Assembly: GCF_007904105.1 (NCBI RefSeq) | Contig: NZ_CP042325.1 | Coordinates: forward strand, 1,302,001 to 1,366,000 | DNA length: 64,000 nucleotides | From: Corynebacterium sp. sy039 | GTDB lineage: Bacteria > Actinomycetota > Actinomycetes > Mycobacteriales > Mycobacteriaceae | Direction: 5' to 3' | Shown: positions 47,055 through 59,914 of the stretch, piece by piece | How positions within the stretch are numbered: position 1 is the first letter of the stretch | Layout: each line of letters begins with the position of its first letter | The notes under the pieces: model-generated | What the model saw: the letters and a program-made list of their open reading frames with translations, nothing else | Databases searched by the model: none | Told to the model about the DNA's origin: nothing | Program-made: the position numbers and the translations under genes

Positions 47055-48056
47055 CTATGCGGTTTTCTTTTGCTGAGCTTTCGTTTTCATCAACGACGCC
47101 ACTACCGCTATCGCCAAAATCCCAACAATCACAATAAGAGAATACTGTGTCTCAATTTCTGGAACACTCACTGAGTTACCGCCATTGATAAATGGGAGTT
47201 TGTTCTCATGCAATGCGTGCAAAATAAGTTTCACACCAATAAAGGCAAGGATTGCGCCCAGACCATAAGGTAAATACACCAAACGGTCTAGCAAACCGTC
47301 GAGTAAAAAGTACATTTGGCGAAGTCCCAAAAGCGCAAACGCATTAGTGGTGAACACGATATAGGCTTCAGAAGTAATACCATAAATAGCTGGAATAGAA
47401 TCCAACGCAAACATCACATCGATCATGCCAATCGCCACCAATGCCACCAATAATGGAGTAAGTGCTATTTTTCCTTTTCTGCGAATCCATAGGGCATCTC
47501 CATGATATTCAGGGGTGACATGGATGACTTTACGTAGCATCTTGATCACAGCCATATCATTCGGGTCAGTTTCTGGTTCATCACGAATTTCGTCGATGAT
47601 AAGTTTGACCGCCGTGTATAGCAAGAAAATACCAAAAAGATAAAATACATCAGACCAGGCTTGAATGACCGCCGCACCAAGAAGAATAAAGACCAAACGG
47701 AACAGCAAAGCAAGTGCAATACCGATCAACAAGACTTTTTGCTGATATTTACGTGGCACCTTAAAAGACCCCATAATAAGCGCAAAAACAAAAAGATTAT
47801 CTACGCTTAGTGCCTTTTCGGTGACGTAGCCGGTAAAAAATTCAAGTCCATGTTGATGCGGATTACCCGGCTCTGACCAGGTGAACCATAGGAACAAGCC
47901 AAAAACGCATGCAACACCAACATAAAAAGCTGACCACCATGCTGATTCTTTCAGAGTTGGTTCATGTGGAGTACGCACATGACTGAAAAAATCAAATACA
48001 AAAAACCCAAGGATTACTACCCCCGTAATAATCCATGTCACTATATTTACTTCCAT
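47055..48056 (-). CDS. TerC/Alx-family membrane protein (probable Mn2+ exporter)
   Basis: This encodes 333 residues with about nine membrane helices. TerC family motifs are EFFTGYVTEKALSVDNLFVF, IDVMFALDSIPAIYGITSEA and NAFALLGLRQMYFLLDGLLD, with conserved acidic residues in the helices. GGAGG six bases before the ATG is the ribosome binding site; a TTG 3 bases earlier is rejected. The upstream yybP-ykoY-type leader implies manganese control. Confidence 0.92.
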   Translation of the reverse strand: MEVNIVTWIITGVVILGFFVFDFFSHVRTPHEPTLKESAWWSAFYVGVACVFGLFLWFTWSEPGNPHQHGLEFFTGYVTEKALSVDNLFVFALIMGSFKVPRKYQQKVLLIGIALALLFRLVFILLGAAVIQAWSDVFYLFGIFLLYTAVKLIIDEIRDEPETDPNDMAVIKMLRKVIHVTPEYHGDALWIRRKGKIALTPLLVALVAIGMIDVMFALDSIPAIYGITSEAYIVFTTNAFALLGLRQMYFLLDGLLDRLVYLPYGLGAILAFIGVKLILHALHENKLPFINGGNSVSVPEIETQYSLIVIVGILAIAVVASLMKTKAQQKKTA

Positions 48057-48060
48057 CAAA

Positions 48061-48200
48061 GACCTCCGGTCTCATTTCCCATTAACATTCATGAACCAGA
48101 GGTCTCTCCCGTTCTTTAGAATAAAGAACCGCTGCGACCGGGGGCTAAGTTAACCACCGTGCTGACGATCTGCAGCGAAAAGGGATACTCCCCTCAATGC
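48061..48200 (-). promoter_or_regulatory. yybP-ykoY manganese riboswitch in terC leader
   Basis: On the minus strand the conserved GAGGGGAGTA (ending near 48186) opens the element, and GGGAGAGACCTC (48100-48110 region) closes it; GAGG and CCTC can form helix P1, with the hairpin GCTGC...GCAGC-type arms between. Both boxes are hallmarks of yybP-ykoY RNAs, which sit before TerC/Alx genes. The closing strand GACCTCTGG (48096-48104) is complementary to CCGGAGGTC (48061-48069), the terC ribosome binding site, allowing a translational off-state. Confidence 0.8.
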
Positions 48201-48242
48201 CACAACTATCCTATACGAGAATAATGACACACGCTAAAATGG

Positions 48243-51200
48243 CTAGAACGCCGAGTTAGAGGGGTTATAGGTTGCTTGCACCGTTTTCACCGACATAGTT
48301 GTTGGAGTAGACGGATTATCAGACTGAGCATAACCATCATCGACAGCTGACGCTGAGCCGTCTTCACCAAAAGATTCTTCTTTAGGTGCTTCTGCCGGAT
48401 CAGCACCTTTAATCATCCACAAAATAGTTTCTAACTCTTCAGGTTTCACTAACACTTCACGTGCTTTTGACCCCTCAGAAGGACCTACCACACCACGTGT
48501 TTCCATCAAATCCATTAAGCGTCCTGCCTTGGCAAAACCAATGCGCATCTTGCGTTGCAGCATAGACACCGAACCGATTTGCCCTTGCACCACCAGTTCT
48601 ACAGCCTGGAGCAAATCTTCTAAATCATTACCGATGTCATCGTCAATTTCTTTCTTGACTTCAGAAGATTTATCGTCAGTAACGCCTTCGGTATAATTTG
48701 GCTCGCCCTGCTGCTTAGCCGCCTCAACTACTGCTTGTACCTCTTCATCAGTAACAAAGGCACCCTGGATTCGTATTGCTCGTCCACCTTGAGGAATGAA
48801 TAATCCATCACCCATACCAATAAGTTTTTCGGCACCGCCCTGATCCAAAATAACACGAGAGTCAGTCAAAGAACTGGTTGCAAAGGCAAGGCGTGAAGGC
48901 ACATTCGTCTTAATCAAGCCAGTGACCACATCAACCGATGGGCGCTGCGTCGCCAGCACTAAGTGAATACCAGCAGCACGAGCTTTCTGAGTAATACGCA
49001 CAATAGAATCTTCAATTTCTTTTGGTGCAGTCATCATCAAATCAGCAAGCTCATCGACGACACACACAATGAAAGGATATGGGCGGTATTCTCGCTGTGA
49101 ACCAGCAGGTGCTTGGATTGCCCCCGTTTTCACCTTTGCGTTGAAATCTTTGATATGGCGGACCCTAGCGGACTTCATATCCATATACCGCTGTTCCATT
49201 TCTTCTACCAACCATTGCAATGCCGAAGCAGCTTTCTTCGGTTGCGTGATGATAGGAGTAATGAGATGCGGAATCCCCTCATAAGGAGTCAATTCCACCA
49301 TTTTCGGATCGACAAGAATTAACCGTACGTCCTCAGGAGTCGCACGCGTCAATAACGACACCAGCAAGGAATTCACAAAAGCAGATTTACCAGAACCAGT
49401 AGAACCAGCAACAAGCAGATGAGGCATCTTTTGCACTGAGTGCGCCACAAAGTCGCCCTCGATGTCTTTGCCTAGTCCAACAAGCATTGGATCATTATCA
49501 CCTGCTGTCGACGGCGCATTGAGTACATCAGCAAGACGCACCATTTCCCGATCCGCATTAGGCACCTCAATACCTACAGCCGATTTCCCAGGAATAGGTG
49601 TCAATAGACGCACGTTATCCGTCGCGGCAGCATAAGCAAGATTGGATTGCAGGTTGGTAATTTTAGAAACTTTAACACCAGGGCCTAGCTCTACTTCATA
49701 ACGAGTCACTGTTGGACCACGAGAAAAACCTGTGACATGAGCATCGACTCTAAACTCCTCAAAAACAGCAGAAATCGCCGCAATCATCTGATCATTAGCT
49801 GCAGAATGCTGCTTTGGCGCACTACCTGGGGTAAGCAAACTTGTGCTTGGTAATTCATAATCAGCGTGTGGTGTACTAACCTGCGCACTAGAACTAGAGG
49901 CATCTCGCTCAGGCTTTTCCTGTGCCATACTGCGCACTGCCTTTTCCTGCTGCTGAGAATACTGCGGCGCACGAGCAACATGAGCAGCCGGAGGCGATAC
50001 AGCAGCAGATTGTGCTACTGCTTCGGTCTTTGCCTGTTGTTTCTTCGCTGCTTGAACCAAACGGCTACGACTTGTTGCCACGGCATCTGCATCAGCATTG
50101 ACAGATGCTGCGCCTGTTTTATCGAATAGACCAAGCTGAGCATCATTTGCTGATGATTGAGTACGGTTATCAGAAGCAACATGAGTGTCGGGAACAACCG
50201 GAATTTCTTGTGTGTCAGCCGTATCTGAATGATGCGCCCCGGCAAAAGAGGCAGGACGTCGGAAAGAAATCGTCTCTGATCCAGCCGTTTGCCCAGATGG
50301 ATAATTACGCATCGGGGTTGTATGAGCGCGAGATACACCACGTTGCACAGCGCTACCGCGATTATCACGACGAATTGTTGGTGGTTCATCTCCATCACGT
50401 TGCTGCTGCCGGTGTTCTAGCTCATGATCAACATACGCATAGGGATCGTCCTCATCTGGTTCATCAATAGGATTGTCCTTGTTTATCAGGGATTTGATGA
50501 CGTCGATAAGCTCGCTCACTGATACACCGGTAATCTTTTGCGCACCATAGAATATCGCGATAAAAAGCAACGGTACAGCTAGGTATTGTGTAAACCCTGC
50601 GACAAGTGGCGCGCCAATATAACCACCAATAATTCCCCCAGCACTACGACGCAATACGATATCCTGTGGATTACCTGCAAAAATATGCACTAATGCCAGC
50701 ATAGACACAATGACAATACCGGAACCAAAATAAACATTATGACTCTGTGCTGTATGCACTATGCGCCCAAGCATTAACGCTACTGCCAAAGCGATGAGAG
50801 CTATAGGCAGCACCAATGCGCCTGAACCAATAAGAGTATGAACACACAGAGAAATGCCTTTACCTATTGGTCCTGCGATTTGGAACCATACTGAGGCACC
50901 AAGTACCACTGCCAAAGCAATGAGTGCCAAAGCAAAAGAATCGGCAGAACCAGCTTCTACGCTACGAGAAAAAGTTTCTGGCATCGGTTGCGCAGACTCA
51001 TCTGGTTCATGCTCGGCAGCTCTACGTGCACGAGGGGTCTTTTTCTCCACACCACGCTTCGCGACGCCAAGGACACGAGTTTTTTCTGTGTCTTGTGCAA
51101 AATCATCCTGTTCTTTCTGGGAATAAGCCATATTTTCATCAGCACTTGGTGCAGAAGAATCTTCGGACATATCCGCTAACTCATCATCATAAAGCGAGTC

Positions 51201-51536
51201 GTTGCGACGATCTTTCCAATTCACCATGAACCGCACACTTGATCCCACGCCACGAGCCGCTGCGGAGAAAGCAGAAGCTAACCCTGCACCAACTGGGCGA
51301 AATGCGCTGCCAGTTCGTTCACCAGTTGTTTGCGCAGCTCGACTTGCTGAAGTAGTAGGATAGCTAATGTTTTTGGCTCCACTGCGGGTAGATCCTTGTC
51401 CGGAATAAGAATTACGCTTGCGCGACGAAGTTCCCTTTGCGCCTTGTGAGCGTGTGGAACTATGAGTGCTGCGCGAATTTTCTTTCACATTTCTCCTAGA
51501 ACGTGGTGATGTCGAAGTAGAGCTTTTGACAGACAT
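48243..51536 (-). CDS. ftsK: DNA translocase FtsK
   Basis: This encodes 1097 residues. A basic, low-complexity N-terminus (about 1-110) precedes four or more membrane helices (around 200-340), a long Gln/Ala-rich linker, and the motor with Walker [11 protein letters not shown] and Walker [15 protein letters not shown]. The C-terminal gamma winged helix ([20 protein letters not shown]) reads KOPS sites. It works at the division septum in chromosome segregation. Confidence 0.96.
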   Translation of the reverse strand: MSVKSSTSTSPRSRRNVKENSRSTHSSTRSQGAKGTSSRKRNSYSGQGSTRSGAKNISYPTTSASRAAQTTGERTGSAFRPVGAGLASAFSAAARGVGSSVRFMVNWKDRRNDSLYDDELADMSEDSSAPSADENMAYSQKEQDDFAQDTEKTRVLGVAKRGVEKKTPRARRAAEHEPDESAQPMPETFSRSVEAGSADSFALALIALAVVLGASVWFQIAGPIGKGISLCVHTLIGSGALVLPIALIALAVALMLGRIVHTAQSHNVYFGSGIVIVSMLALVHIFAGNPQDIVLRRSAGGIIGGYIGAPLVAGFTQYLAVPLLFIAIFYGAQKITGVSVSELIDVIKSLINKDNPIDEPDEDDPYAYVDHELEHRQQQRDGDEPPTIRRDNRGSAVQRGVSRAHTTPMRNYPSGQTAGSETISFRRPASFAGAHHSDTADTQEIPVVPDTHVASDNRTQSSANDAQLGLFDKTGAASVNADADAVATSRSRLVQAAKKQQAKTEAVAQSAAVSPPAAHVARAPQYSQQQEKAVRSMAQEKPERDASSSSAQVSTPHADYELPSTSLLTPGSAPKQHSAANDQMIAAISAVFEEFRVDAHVTGFSRGPTVTRYEVELGPGVKVSKITNLQSNLAYAAATDNVRLLTPIPGKSAVGIEVPNADREMVRLADVLNAPSTAGDNDPMLVGLGKDIEGDFVAHSVQKMPHLLVAGSTGSGKSAFVNSLLVSLLTRATPEDVRLILVDPKMVELTPYEGIPHLITPIITQPKKAASALQWLVEEMEQRYMDMKSARVRHIKDFNAKVKTGAIQAPAGSQREYRPYPFIVCVVDELADLMMTAPKEIEDSIVRITQKARAAGIHLVLATQRPSVDVVTGLIKTNVPSRLAFATSSLTDSRVILDQGGAEKLIGMGDGLFIPQGGRAIRIQGAFVTDEEVQAVVEAAKQQGEPNYTEGVTDDKSSEVKKEIDDDIGNDLEDLLQAVELVVQGQIGSVSMLQRKMRIGFAKAGRLMDLMETRGVVGPSEGSKAREVLVKPEELETILWMIKGADPAEAPKEESFGEDGSASAVDDGYAQSDNPSTPTTMSVKTVQATYNPSNSAF

Positions 51537-51647
51537 AATGAAACATTCTAACCCCTGTAATCACATTCATCACATTTGCCACACAAGTTCAACTGTTTTT
51601 AGGATCTCTCCCAAGGGAAAACCAAGGGTCAGTTCCACATACTTGAC

Positions 51648-52280
51648 TTAATCAAAATGTCCTGTCGGATCCTCAATCCGTACCTGTACCGCTTTGCGCC
51701 CATACAACCATAAGAAAACCTCGGCAATATCGCCACTAATCCGCACAACTCGTGAACCATTTACCGCTACTTCCCTCTTATCATGGACGATAATGCGCGG
51801 CATATTCGTCGGCAGTATGATGACAGGAATACCAGGGTTAGGAATCATCTTGGCAGCAAAGAAAGAAACCAAACGCCATAACTGTTGTTGCTCTGATTCA
51901 CTAAGCTCTAATACTGGCATCGTACTAAGTTCCTGGTCGTGTGCCCAATCTCCACGACGAACATCCTCAGCATGAACAAAATGCTCAGCACCATTCATAA
52001 TAGGATCGCACACTCTATACAATAGCCGCGTAGAACCAGAACGCCATTTTTCAAGCAACTGCGTAAAATCTTCTTGCCCGACCTGCTGGGTACGTCGAAC
52101 AAGATGCTTCGCGAAACGCTTATTGACAATCCCTAAAGCCGCTAAGGGATAATTTTCCCGCACATACAAATGCACAAGTAAATCATGCGTAGTCCAGCCT
52201 TCGCATAGCGTTGGTGCTTGAGGTCCAGCTTCACTTAATAAGTCAGCTAAGCGCTTGCGTTGAGTTTTAGCGAGATTCAT
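51648..52280 (-). CDS. TIGR03085 family (mycothiol-dependent isomerase fold) protein
   Basis: This encodes 210 residues from MNLAKTQRKRLADLLSEAG. CEGWTTHDLLVHLYVRE and GAEHFVHAEDVRRGDW carry the metal-binding histidines of the DinB/maleylpyruvate isomerase-like fold. TATACT eight bases before the ATG and no ribosome binding site point to a leaderless start. The substrate is unknown. Confidence 0.85.
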   Translation of the reverse strand: MNLAKTQRKRLADLLSEAGPQAPTLCEGWTTHDLLVHLYVRENYPLAALGIVNKRFAKHLVRRTQQVGQEDFTQLLEKWRSGSTRLLYRVCDPIMNGAEHFVHAEDVRRGDWAHDQELSTMPVLELSESEQQQLWRLVSFFAAKMIPNPGIPVIILPTNMPRIIVHDKREVAVNGSRVVRISGDIAEVFLWLYGRKAVQVRIEDPTGHFD

Positions 52281-52378
52281 AGCACCACAGTATAGCCGTT
52301 TTATAGCGGGCACCAACGCATAAAAGCTCCATGCACAAATGCACAGAGCTCATTACGGGTTATCCCAACGCTAAAATT

Positions 52379-54454
52379 TTAGAGGCTTTCGCGACTAGCC
52401 CTAATTTCCTCATCAGTAGCAGCTGGCTGATCAGTGCTCATTGGAATAACAGTCGGCATAATCATTGGCTTACGACGCCACTTCTGCTCCACAAAACGAG
52501 AAACACGACGTCGTAGCTGCTGCACAATACGATAAGGGTCGTTTTCTCCTTCAGCAGCAAGGTCGTTCATGGTGTTTTCTGCTAATTCGCTCACCTCAGG
52601 CATCATTGCCGCTGCATCTTCAGAGAAGCCACGAGCTTGTACCGTCGGACGCTCTAATAACCGACCAGTGCGGTTATCTACTACTGCGCTAATAGCGATA
52701 AGACCGCCTTCGCCTAAGGAGGTGCGTTCCTCTAGAACCTCAGCATCAATATCACCCATGGTTACGCCGTCAACGTAGAGGTTACCTACCGGAATCTGTC
52801 CCACTACCCGAGCACGACCATCAACCAGATCAACAACAACACCATTTTGCGCTAACACAACGCGATCGCGTTCCACACCTGTAGAAATCGCCAACTCCTT
52901 GTTAGCGCGCAAATGACGCCATTCACCGTGAACAGGCATAGCGTTAACTGGTCGAGCAGCATTGTATAGGAACAATAATTCTCCGGAATAACCATGACCA
53001 GAGGTATGCACTTTCGCATCGCTACCAGTAATAACAGTGGCACCGATTTGGGACAGCATATTGATAACGCCAAAAACAGCTTCTTCATTTCCTGGCACTA
53101 ATGACGACGACAAAATAATAAGATCGCCATCACGCACAGTGATTTGTCGATGTTCACGACGTGCCATACGAGACAATGCCGCCATTGGCTCACCCTGAGT
53201 ACCCGTGGTAATCAACATCACGCGGTGCGGCGCCATCTTTGCTGCCTCATCCATTGTGATAATTGTGCCACGTGGTGCACGAAGATATCCCATCTTTTCC
53301 GCAATTTCCATATTACGGATCATGGAACGACCATTGAACGCCACTTTTCTACCTGCGGCAACTGCAGCATCAACCGCTGCTTGTACGCGGTAAACATTAG
53401 AGGCAAAAGAAGCCAGAATAACCCGCTGCTTTGCATCACCTACGAGACGTTTAAGCGTTGGGGCGATCTCTGATTCAGAGCCAGAGAAACCTGGGGTTGT
53501 TGCGTTTGTAGAATCGCAAAGCAACAGATCCACACCTTCATCACCGAAACGCGACAAAGCAGGTAAGTCAGTAGGACGACCATCAGGCGGAGTCTGGTCC
53601 AGTTTGATATCACCTGTATGCACCACAAGACCAGCACCAGTTTTGATTGCCACACCCAAACAATCTGGAACAGAGTGATTTACTGCCCAGAACCGAATGT
53701 TGAACGGACCGCGATTCTCATTAGATTTGTCATTAACCTCAATGAGTTTTGGACGCTGACGGTGTTCACGGCATTTCGCTGCAATCAACGCCAAAGTGAA
53801 CTTGGAAGCAATAATAGGAATATCAGGACGTAGCTTGAGCAACCACGGAATAGCACCGATATGATCCTCGTGCCCATGTGTGACAACAAGCGCTTCGACC
53901 TTATCCAATTGATTTTCTATAGGTCCAAAATCAGGAAGAATGAGATCTACACCTGGTTCATCAGCAGATGGAAACAGGACACCACAATCGACGATCAACA
54001 AGCGATTGTTGTACTCAAAAACGGTCATATTTCGACCAATTTCCGAAATGCCGCCCAAAGCATAGATACGCAAACCATTACGTGGTGCCTTCGGTGGTTG
54101 AGGCAACCGCTCAGTAAGATCCGCACCTTGCATTGACTTCACAACATTGCGAGTGCCGCGATTAGATTGATTTCTTGAATTATTATTCGCATTACCGCCT
54201 GAACGACGATTATTTGCTTGTGCACCACCGCGACGGTTTCTACCTCCACGTCGCTGCGAAGAATTGCGACTACGCTGCCGATCTTCACGTTTATCCTCGT
54301 GCGCATTGTTCGTATCCGAGGATACGCTAGCAGCATTGGAAGTATGTGCGCGATCGCTTGTCGGTTCTGGTGCCTGGAAAACAGGGGTATCACTTGCTTC
54401 AGGTGGGCCTGCTTTTCGGGTCACTTTCCGAGAACGATTACGGGCTTCACTCAT
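52379..54454 (-). CDS. rnj: Ribonuclease J
   Basis: This encodes 691 residues: a metallo-beta-lactamase/beta-CASP ribonuclease with both exo- and endonuclease activity. The metal motif HGHEDH is at 203-208. The first roughly 125 residues are a disordered Arg/Asn/Gly-rich extension (including RRGGRNRRGGAQANNRRSGG), likely RNA-binding and usual in corynebacteria. It starts 3 bases after dapA. Confidence 0.95.
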   Translation of the reverse strand: MSEARNRSRKVTRKAGPPEASDTPVFQAPEPTSDRAHTSNAASVSSDTNNAHEDKREDRQRSRNSSQRRGGRNRRGGAQANNRRSGGNANNNSRNQSNRGTRNVVKSMQGADLTERLPQPPKAPRNGLRIYALGGISEIGRNMTVFEYNNRLLIVDCGVLFPSADEPGVDLILPDFGPIENQLDKVEALVVTHGHEDHIGAIPWLLKLRPDIPIIASKFTLALIAAKCREHRQRPKLIEVNDKSNENRGPFNIRFWAVNHSVPDCLGVAIKTGAGLVVHTGDIKLDQTPPDGRPTDLPALSRFGDEGVDLLLCDSTNATTPGFSGSESEIAPTLKRLVGDAKQRVILASFASNVYRVQAAVDAAVAAGRKVAFNGRSMIRNMEIAEKMGYLRAPRGTIITMDEAAKMAPHRVMLITTGTQGEPMAALSRMARREHRQITVRDGDLIILSSSLVPGNEEAVFGVINMLSQIGATVITGSDAKVHTSGHGYSGELLFLYNAARPVNAMPVHGEWRHLRANKELAISTGVERDRVVLAQNGVVVDLVDGRARVVGQIPVGNLYVDGVTMGDIDAEVLEERTSLGEGGLIAISAVVDNRTGRLLERPTVQARGFSEDAAAMMPEVSELAENTMNDLAAEGENDPYRIVQQLRRRVSRFVEQKWRRKPMIMPTVIPMSTDQPAATDEEIRASRESL

Positions 54455-54457
54455 AAT

Positions 54458-55360
54458 TTATAAAACTCCAGCTTTTTCTAAATCACGTCGGAGATGCTCA
54501 CGCTCTTGTTCGCAAGGAGCGATATTAGGCAAACGTGGCTCACCAACATTTATGCCCTGCATGGACAGAGCAGCTTTTACAAAACTGACGCCGCCCAAAC
54601 GAGCCTGAGCAGCAACCAGTGGGGACAATTGCGCATTAATTTCTTGAGCACCTGGAAGGTCACCCGACAAAAAACGCGTGTGTACATCTCGAAGCTGACG
54701 CGGAGCCAAATGCCCAATAACCGAAATGAACCCAACCGCACCCAGACTCAACCAAGGTATATTAAGCGGATCATCTCCGGAATACCACGATAATCCAGTC
54801 TCCCGCATGAGCGTTGTTGCTTGGGCAAAATTGCCCTTAGCATCCTTCATAGCCTGGATTGTGGGTAATTCAGCTAAACGACAAATTGTATCGCGCTCTA
54901 ATGCAACACTAGAACGAGATGGGATGTCATAAAGACTAATAGGAGCATCAGTTGCATCAGCAATCGCTGCAATATGTTGATAAATTCCCTCTTGACTCGG
55001 ACGAGAATAATAAGGGGTAACAACTAATAAGGCATCTGCACCAGCTTCAACTGATGCACGAGCCAATTCGACTGATGAGACAGTATTATTGGTTCCAGCG
55101 CCAGCAACAATACTTGCGCGTTCCCCAACCTCTGCCTTCACAGCCTTGAGCAGGTTAAGTTTTTCTTCCACAGTAGTCACAGGTGCTTCACCAGTAGTTC
55201 CAGACAGCACTATCGAATCCACACCATTATCAACTAGATGCGCAGCCAGATGCCGTGCAGCAATCAAATCTACAGCACCAGTTTCATCAAAAGGGGTAAC
55301 CATGGCAACAGAAACCGTACCAAAGTACGCACTTGTGTTATCTGTCAAACCTGTACTCAT
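54458..55360 (-). CDS. dapA: 4-hydroxy-tetrahydrodipicolinate synthase
   Basis: This encodes 300 residues. The Schiff-base lysine is in [11 protein letters not shown], and [14 protein letters not shown] and [14 protein letters not shown] are family motifs. It is the first committed step to lysine and DAP. It lies upstream of rnj in the same operon. Confidence 0.96.
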   Translation of the reverse strand: MSTGLTDNTSAYFGTVSVAMVTPFDETGAVDLIAARHLAAHLVDNGVDSIVLSGTTGEAPVTTVEEKLNLLKAVKAEVGERASIVAGAGTNNTVSSVELARASVEAGADALLVVTPYYSRPSQEGIYQHIAAIADATDAPISLYDIPSRSSVALERDTICRLAELPTIQAMKDAKGNFAQATTLMRETGLSWYSGDDPLNIPWLSLGAVGFISVIGHLAPRQLRDVHTRFLSGDLPGAQEINAQLSPLVAAQARLGGVSFVKAALSMQGINVGEPRLPNIAPCEQEREHLRRDLEKAGVL

Positions 55361-55437
55361 GACTCATTACCCTACCTGTTCTCACACATTTTGTGCATCT
55401 TCACGCTAGTTTTTCATAAAAAACATATAAGAATTCA

Positions 55438-56190
55438 TCAAATGTCCATGACATATGGACTCGTTGCCATAGCAGAACCGTCGCTAAGTCTCGTAATCTC
55501 AAAATCGCTGAACACTACTGGTGCCTGCTGTTGCAAAATTTTCAAGCACTCAATTGCTACAGTACGAATTTCAATATCAGCGTGTTCTGACGCACGCATA
55601 GCAATAAAATGACGCCAGGTACGGAAATTACCAGTGACAACTATTCGAGATTCAGTAGCATTAGGCAAAATCGCTCTAGCAGCTTGACGCGCCTGCTTAC
55701 GTCTAAGAAGAGCATTCGGTTCATCTTCTAGCTTCTCTTCCAGAGCATGCAATAACTCGTTATAGATAAAACGAGAATCATCCACTGCATTGAGGAACAT
55801 ACGACGCAACTGCGGATCCTCGTCGATAAGCGGCGGAATAACAATTGCTGTTTGTTCTTGGTGGACAAAGCGCTGCGAAAGTTGAGAAAAAGAAAAATGA
55901 CGATGCCGGATAAGCTCATGAGTAGCAGAACGAGAAAGACCACGAAGATACAACGTCGCTGTTGGATGCTCCAACAACGCCATATGTCCAACTTCCATGA
56001 TGTGATGGATATAGGCTTCATTGCTAGCTGTGCGAGGATTGGGTTTATTAAAACTCTCGTAACACGCTCGACCAGCAAACTCAATGAGTGCCTGCGCACC
56101 ATGCGCATCTGTCTCCCAATCAATATCAGCCGGAGCACGAAACTCACTGCATGCAATGAGAGTGACCTCTAGATTCTTGCTATGTGCCAT
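55438..56190 (-). CDS. thyX: Flavin-dependent thymidylate synthase
   Basis: This encodes 250 residues. The ThyX signature [14 protein letters not shown] (form RHRxxSxxxxSxR) is intact, with [15 protein letters not shown] near the C-terminus. It makes dTMP using FAD and methylene-THF. It lies between dapB and dapA, 8 bases from dapB. Confidence 0.96.
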   Translation of the reverse strand: MAHSKNLEVTLIACSEFRAPADIDWETDAHGAQALIEFAGRACYESFNKPNPRTASNEAYIHHIMEVGHMALLEHPTATLYLRGLSRSATHELIRHRHFSFSQLSQRFVHQEQTAIVIPPLIDEDPQLRRMFLNAVDDSRFIYNELLHALEEKLEDEPNALLRRKQARQAARAILPNATESRIVVTGNFRTWRHFIAMRASEHADIEIRTVAIECLKILQQQAPVVFSDFEITRLSDGSAMATSPYVMDI

Positions 56191-56198
56191 ATTAATTC

Positions 56199-56984
<786 letters not shown>

Positions 56985-56992
56985 CTATGCCG

Positions 56993-57021
56993 AAGGCTCA
57001 CTTGAAACACAAGTGAGCCTT
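56993..57021 (-). terminator. Hairpin between pnp and dapB
   Basis: AAGGCTCACTTG-AAACA-CAAGTGAGCCTT is a perfect 12-base stem just after the pnp stop. The T-run is short, so read-through into dapB is possible. Confidence 0.75.
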
Positions 57022-57039
57022 AAGACATCAACGCAACAT

Positions 57040-59310
57040 TTAAGACTCTTGTTCTACAAGCCCCAAAGATATTTTTCCGCGATTATCAATGTCGAGAATT
57101 TCTACCTCGACCTTTTCGCCTACGCTGACCACATCCTCAACCTTTTCAATGCGCTTTCCGCCACCTAGCTTAGAAATGTGGATGAGTCCATCACGACCAG
57201 GTGTCAAAGAAACAAAGGCACCAAAAGCGGTTGTTTTTACGATTTCCCCGAGGAACCGTTCCCCAACCTCAGGCAATTGTGGATTAGCAATCGCATTAAT
57301 TTTCGCAATTGTTTCCTCAGCTGCTTGACCAGACTCAGCAGAAACAAATACTGTTCCATCTTCTTCGATGGACACCTCAGCACCAGTCTGCTCGGTAATA
57401 CTATTGATCGTCTTGCCTTTAGGGCCGATTATTTCACCAATTTTTGATACAGGCACTGTTGTTGTCATGATACGCGGTGCATATGAACTCATTTCATCTG
57501 GTGTATCGATAACATCAGACATAGTATCCAAAATGGTCAAACGCGCTTCACGTGCCTGAGCCAACGCATCAGCAAGCACTTTCGACGGAATGCCATCAAG
57601 TTTAGTATCCAACTGCAATGCCGTAATGAACTCTGCGGTACCAGCTACCTTAAAGTCCATATCACCGAAAGCATCTTCTGCCCCAAGAATATCTGTCAAA
57701 GTAACATAGCGTACTTCGCCATCTACCTCATCAGATACTAGTCCCATTGCGATACCTGCAACTGGTGCCTTAAGCGGCACACCAGCATTGTATAGAGATA
57801 ATGTAGATGCACACACTGAACCCATTGAGGTAGATCCGTTAGAACCCAAGGCTTCAGATACTTGTCGAATCGTATAAGGGAATTCCTCACGAGTTGGAAT
57901 AACTGGAATAAGAGCACGCTCAGCTAGAGCACCATGACCAATCTCACGACGCTTTGGTGAACCCACACGTCCTGTTTCTCCAGTGGAATAAGGTGGGAAA
58001 TTGTAGTGGTGGATATAGCGTTTTGAGGTGGTTGGTGTGAGCGAATCAATTGATTGCTCCATCTTCAACATATCAAGAGTAGTCACACCAAGAATCTGTG
58101 TTTCACCACGCTCGAATAATGATGAACCGTGTGTACGAGGAATAAGGTCTACTTCCACGCTAAGATCTCGAATATCACTAAGACCACGTCCGTCGATACG
58201 GAAATTCTTAGTGAGAATCATATGACGCACAGTCTTTTTCATCACTGCGTTATATGCAGCATGAATTTCTTTGATAGTAGCGTCATAGTTATCGTCATCA
58301 CTGAAACGATCAACCAGCTCTGTGGCGATCTGCTCCATGTACTCATTAGTTGCTTCATCACGATCTTGTTTATCTTTGATCGTCAAAAGCTGCGCTAATT
58401 TCTTTGCTGCTTTCTTTTCCACAGCAGCAAAAATCTCATCAGAATAAGGAGGGAATAATGGGAATTGCTGAGTTTGCTTAGCGACTCGTTGCGCTAACCC
58501 TTCCTGTGCCTGGCACAATAACTCAATGAACGGCTTTGCAGCTTCAATACCTTCGGCAACGACTTTCTCAGTTGGCGCTGGGCCACCTTGTGCAATACGT
58601 TCTACAGCAGATTCTGTTGCACCGGCTTCTACCATCATGATTGCTACATCACGGATAGTCTTTTTGCCTTGTTTTTTAGTGGTAATGCGTCCAGCAACTA
58701 CAAGCTCAAAAATTGCTTGCTCATGCTGCTCATGAGTTGGGAAAGCAATCCACTGACCATCTGGATGAGCTTCATCAGCCAATAGCGCCATGCGCACACC
58801 ACCAACTGGACCAGAAACTGGTAAACCAGATAGTTGTGTAGCGGCTGAGGCACCGTTAATGGCCACAACGTCATACATATCCTGAGGGTTCATGGACAAA
58901 ACGGTGACAATAACCTGTACTTCATTGCGTAGCCCTTTAACGAAAGTAGGGCGAAGTGGACGGTCAATAAGGCGACACGCCAAAATTGCTTCCGTAGAAG
59001 GACGACCTTCCCTGCGGAAGAAAGAACCAGGGATACGACCAGCAGCATACATACGCTCTTCAACGTCCACAGTGAGCGGGAAGAAATCAAATCCTTCACG
59101 TGGCTGACTTGATGCTGTGGTGGTAGCCAATAGCATGGTGTCATCGTCGAGATATGTTGTTACCGAACCATCAGCTTGACGAGCAAGCTGACCAGTCTCA
59201 AAGCGAATGGTACGAGTACCAAAATCACCATTATCAATCGTAGCTACTGCTTCAGTGATACCGATTTCCGGATCTTCTAAGTATTCAATCAAAGTAGAGT
59301 TGTTGCTCAA
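57040..59310 (-). CDS. pnp: Polyribonucleotide nucleotidyltransferase (PNPase/GpsI)
   Basis: This encodes 756 residues. Two RNase PH domains ([20 protein letters not shown] and [16 protein letters not shown]), then KH ([20 protein letters not shown]) and S1 ([20 protein letters not shown]). It degrades RNA 3'-5' with phosphate and partners with RNase J/E. It follows rpsO, the standard order. Confidence 0.96.
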   Translation of the reverse strand: MSNNSTLIEYLEDPEIGITEAVATIDNGDFGTRTIRFETGQLARQADGSVTTYLDDDTMLLATTTASSQPREGFDFFPLTVDVEERMYAAGRIPGSFFRREGRPSTEAILACRLIDRPLRPTFVKGLRNEVQVIVTVLSMNPQDMYDVVAINGASAATQLSGLPVSGPVGGVRMALLADEAHPDGQWIAFPTHEQHEQAIFELVVAGRITTKKQGKKTIRDVAIMMVEAGATESAVERIAQGGPAPTEKVVAEGIEAAKPFIELLCQAQEGLAQRVAKQTQQFPLFPPYSDEIFAAVEKKAAKKLAQLLTIKDKQDRDEATNEYMEQIATELVDRFSDDDNYDATIKEIHAAYNAVMKKTVRHMILTKNFRIDGRGLSDIRDLSVEVDLIPRTHGSSLFERGETQILGVTTLDMLKMEQSIDSLTPTTSKRYIHHYNFPPYSTGETGRVGSPKRREIGHGALAERALIPVIPTREEFPYTIRQVSEALGSNGSTSMGSVCASTLSLYNAGVPLKAPVAGIAMGLVSDEVDGEVRYVTLTDILGAEDAFGDMDFKVAGTAEFITALQLDTKLDGIPSKVLADALAQAREARLTILDTMSDVIDTPDEMSSYAPRIMTTTVPVSKIGEIIGPKGKTINSITEQTGAEVSIEEDGTVFVSAESGQAAEETIAKINAIANPQLPEVGERFLGEIVKTTAFGAFVSLTPGRDGLIHISKLGGGKRIEKVEDVVSVGEKVEVEILDIDNRGKISLGLVEQES

Positions 59311-59413
59311 AACTCACGTCTCCCATCACATGGAGGTTTTCTTGGCGATCGTCGGTGCCGCCCTGCAATAATTCTCTTTCTGAATTAGCAACATACTCAT
59401 GCTAGCACGAAAA

Positions 59414-59452
59414 ACCCGCACACATCATGTATGTTTCCATGACGGTGCGGGT
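59414..59452 (-). terminator. Terminator/attenuator rpsO-pnp
   Basis: On the minus strand ACCCGCAC / GTGCGGGT with inner CGTCATG / CATGATG forms a stem of about 15 pairs followed by TTTTT. It lies after rpsO and before pnp and probably limits pnp read-through. Confidence 0.88.
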
Positions 59453-59479
59453 ACCTGACAAAAACTTGTCAATAATCGC

Positions 59480-59749
59480 TTAGCGACGCAATCCAAGACG
59501 TGAAATAAGATCACGGTAACGATCAACGTTGTTACTTGCTAAATAGTTAAGCAAGCCACGGCGACGACCAACGAGAAGCAACAAACCACGACGTGAATGG
59601 TGGTCATGCTTGTGGAACTTGAGGTGCTCGGTCAAATTGTTGATACGAGAAGTAAGCAAAGCGACCTGTGCCTCTGGAGAACCGGTATCAGTTTCGTGCA
59701 AGCCGTACTCAGCCAAAATTGATTTTTTCTGTTCAGTGCTCAAAGACAT
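59480..59749 (-). CDS. rpsO: 30S ribosomal protein S15
   Basis: This encodes 89 residues, the normal S15 length, starting [40 protein letters not shown] and [20 protein letters not shown] are diagnostic. A longer in-frame upstream start is outside the family. Confidence 0.97.
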   Translation of the reverse strand: MSLSTEQKKSILAEYGLHETDTGSPEAQVALLTSRINNLTEHLKFHKHDHHSRRGLLLLVGRRRGLLNYLASNNVDRYRDLISRLGLRR

Positions 59750-59914
59750 GAGAACTAACTCCTTGATTATTTTCAGTCCACACAAAAATTGACTATCAAT
59801 AACGAAATATGACGCTAGAGCAGCCAGTATTCTCACTGCTGTGAACCACAGTAAAGAAACCTCGAAAATTCTAGCATACGGTCACAAAAGAAACCAAAAA
59901 CCATGTACCCATGA

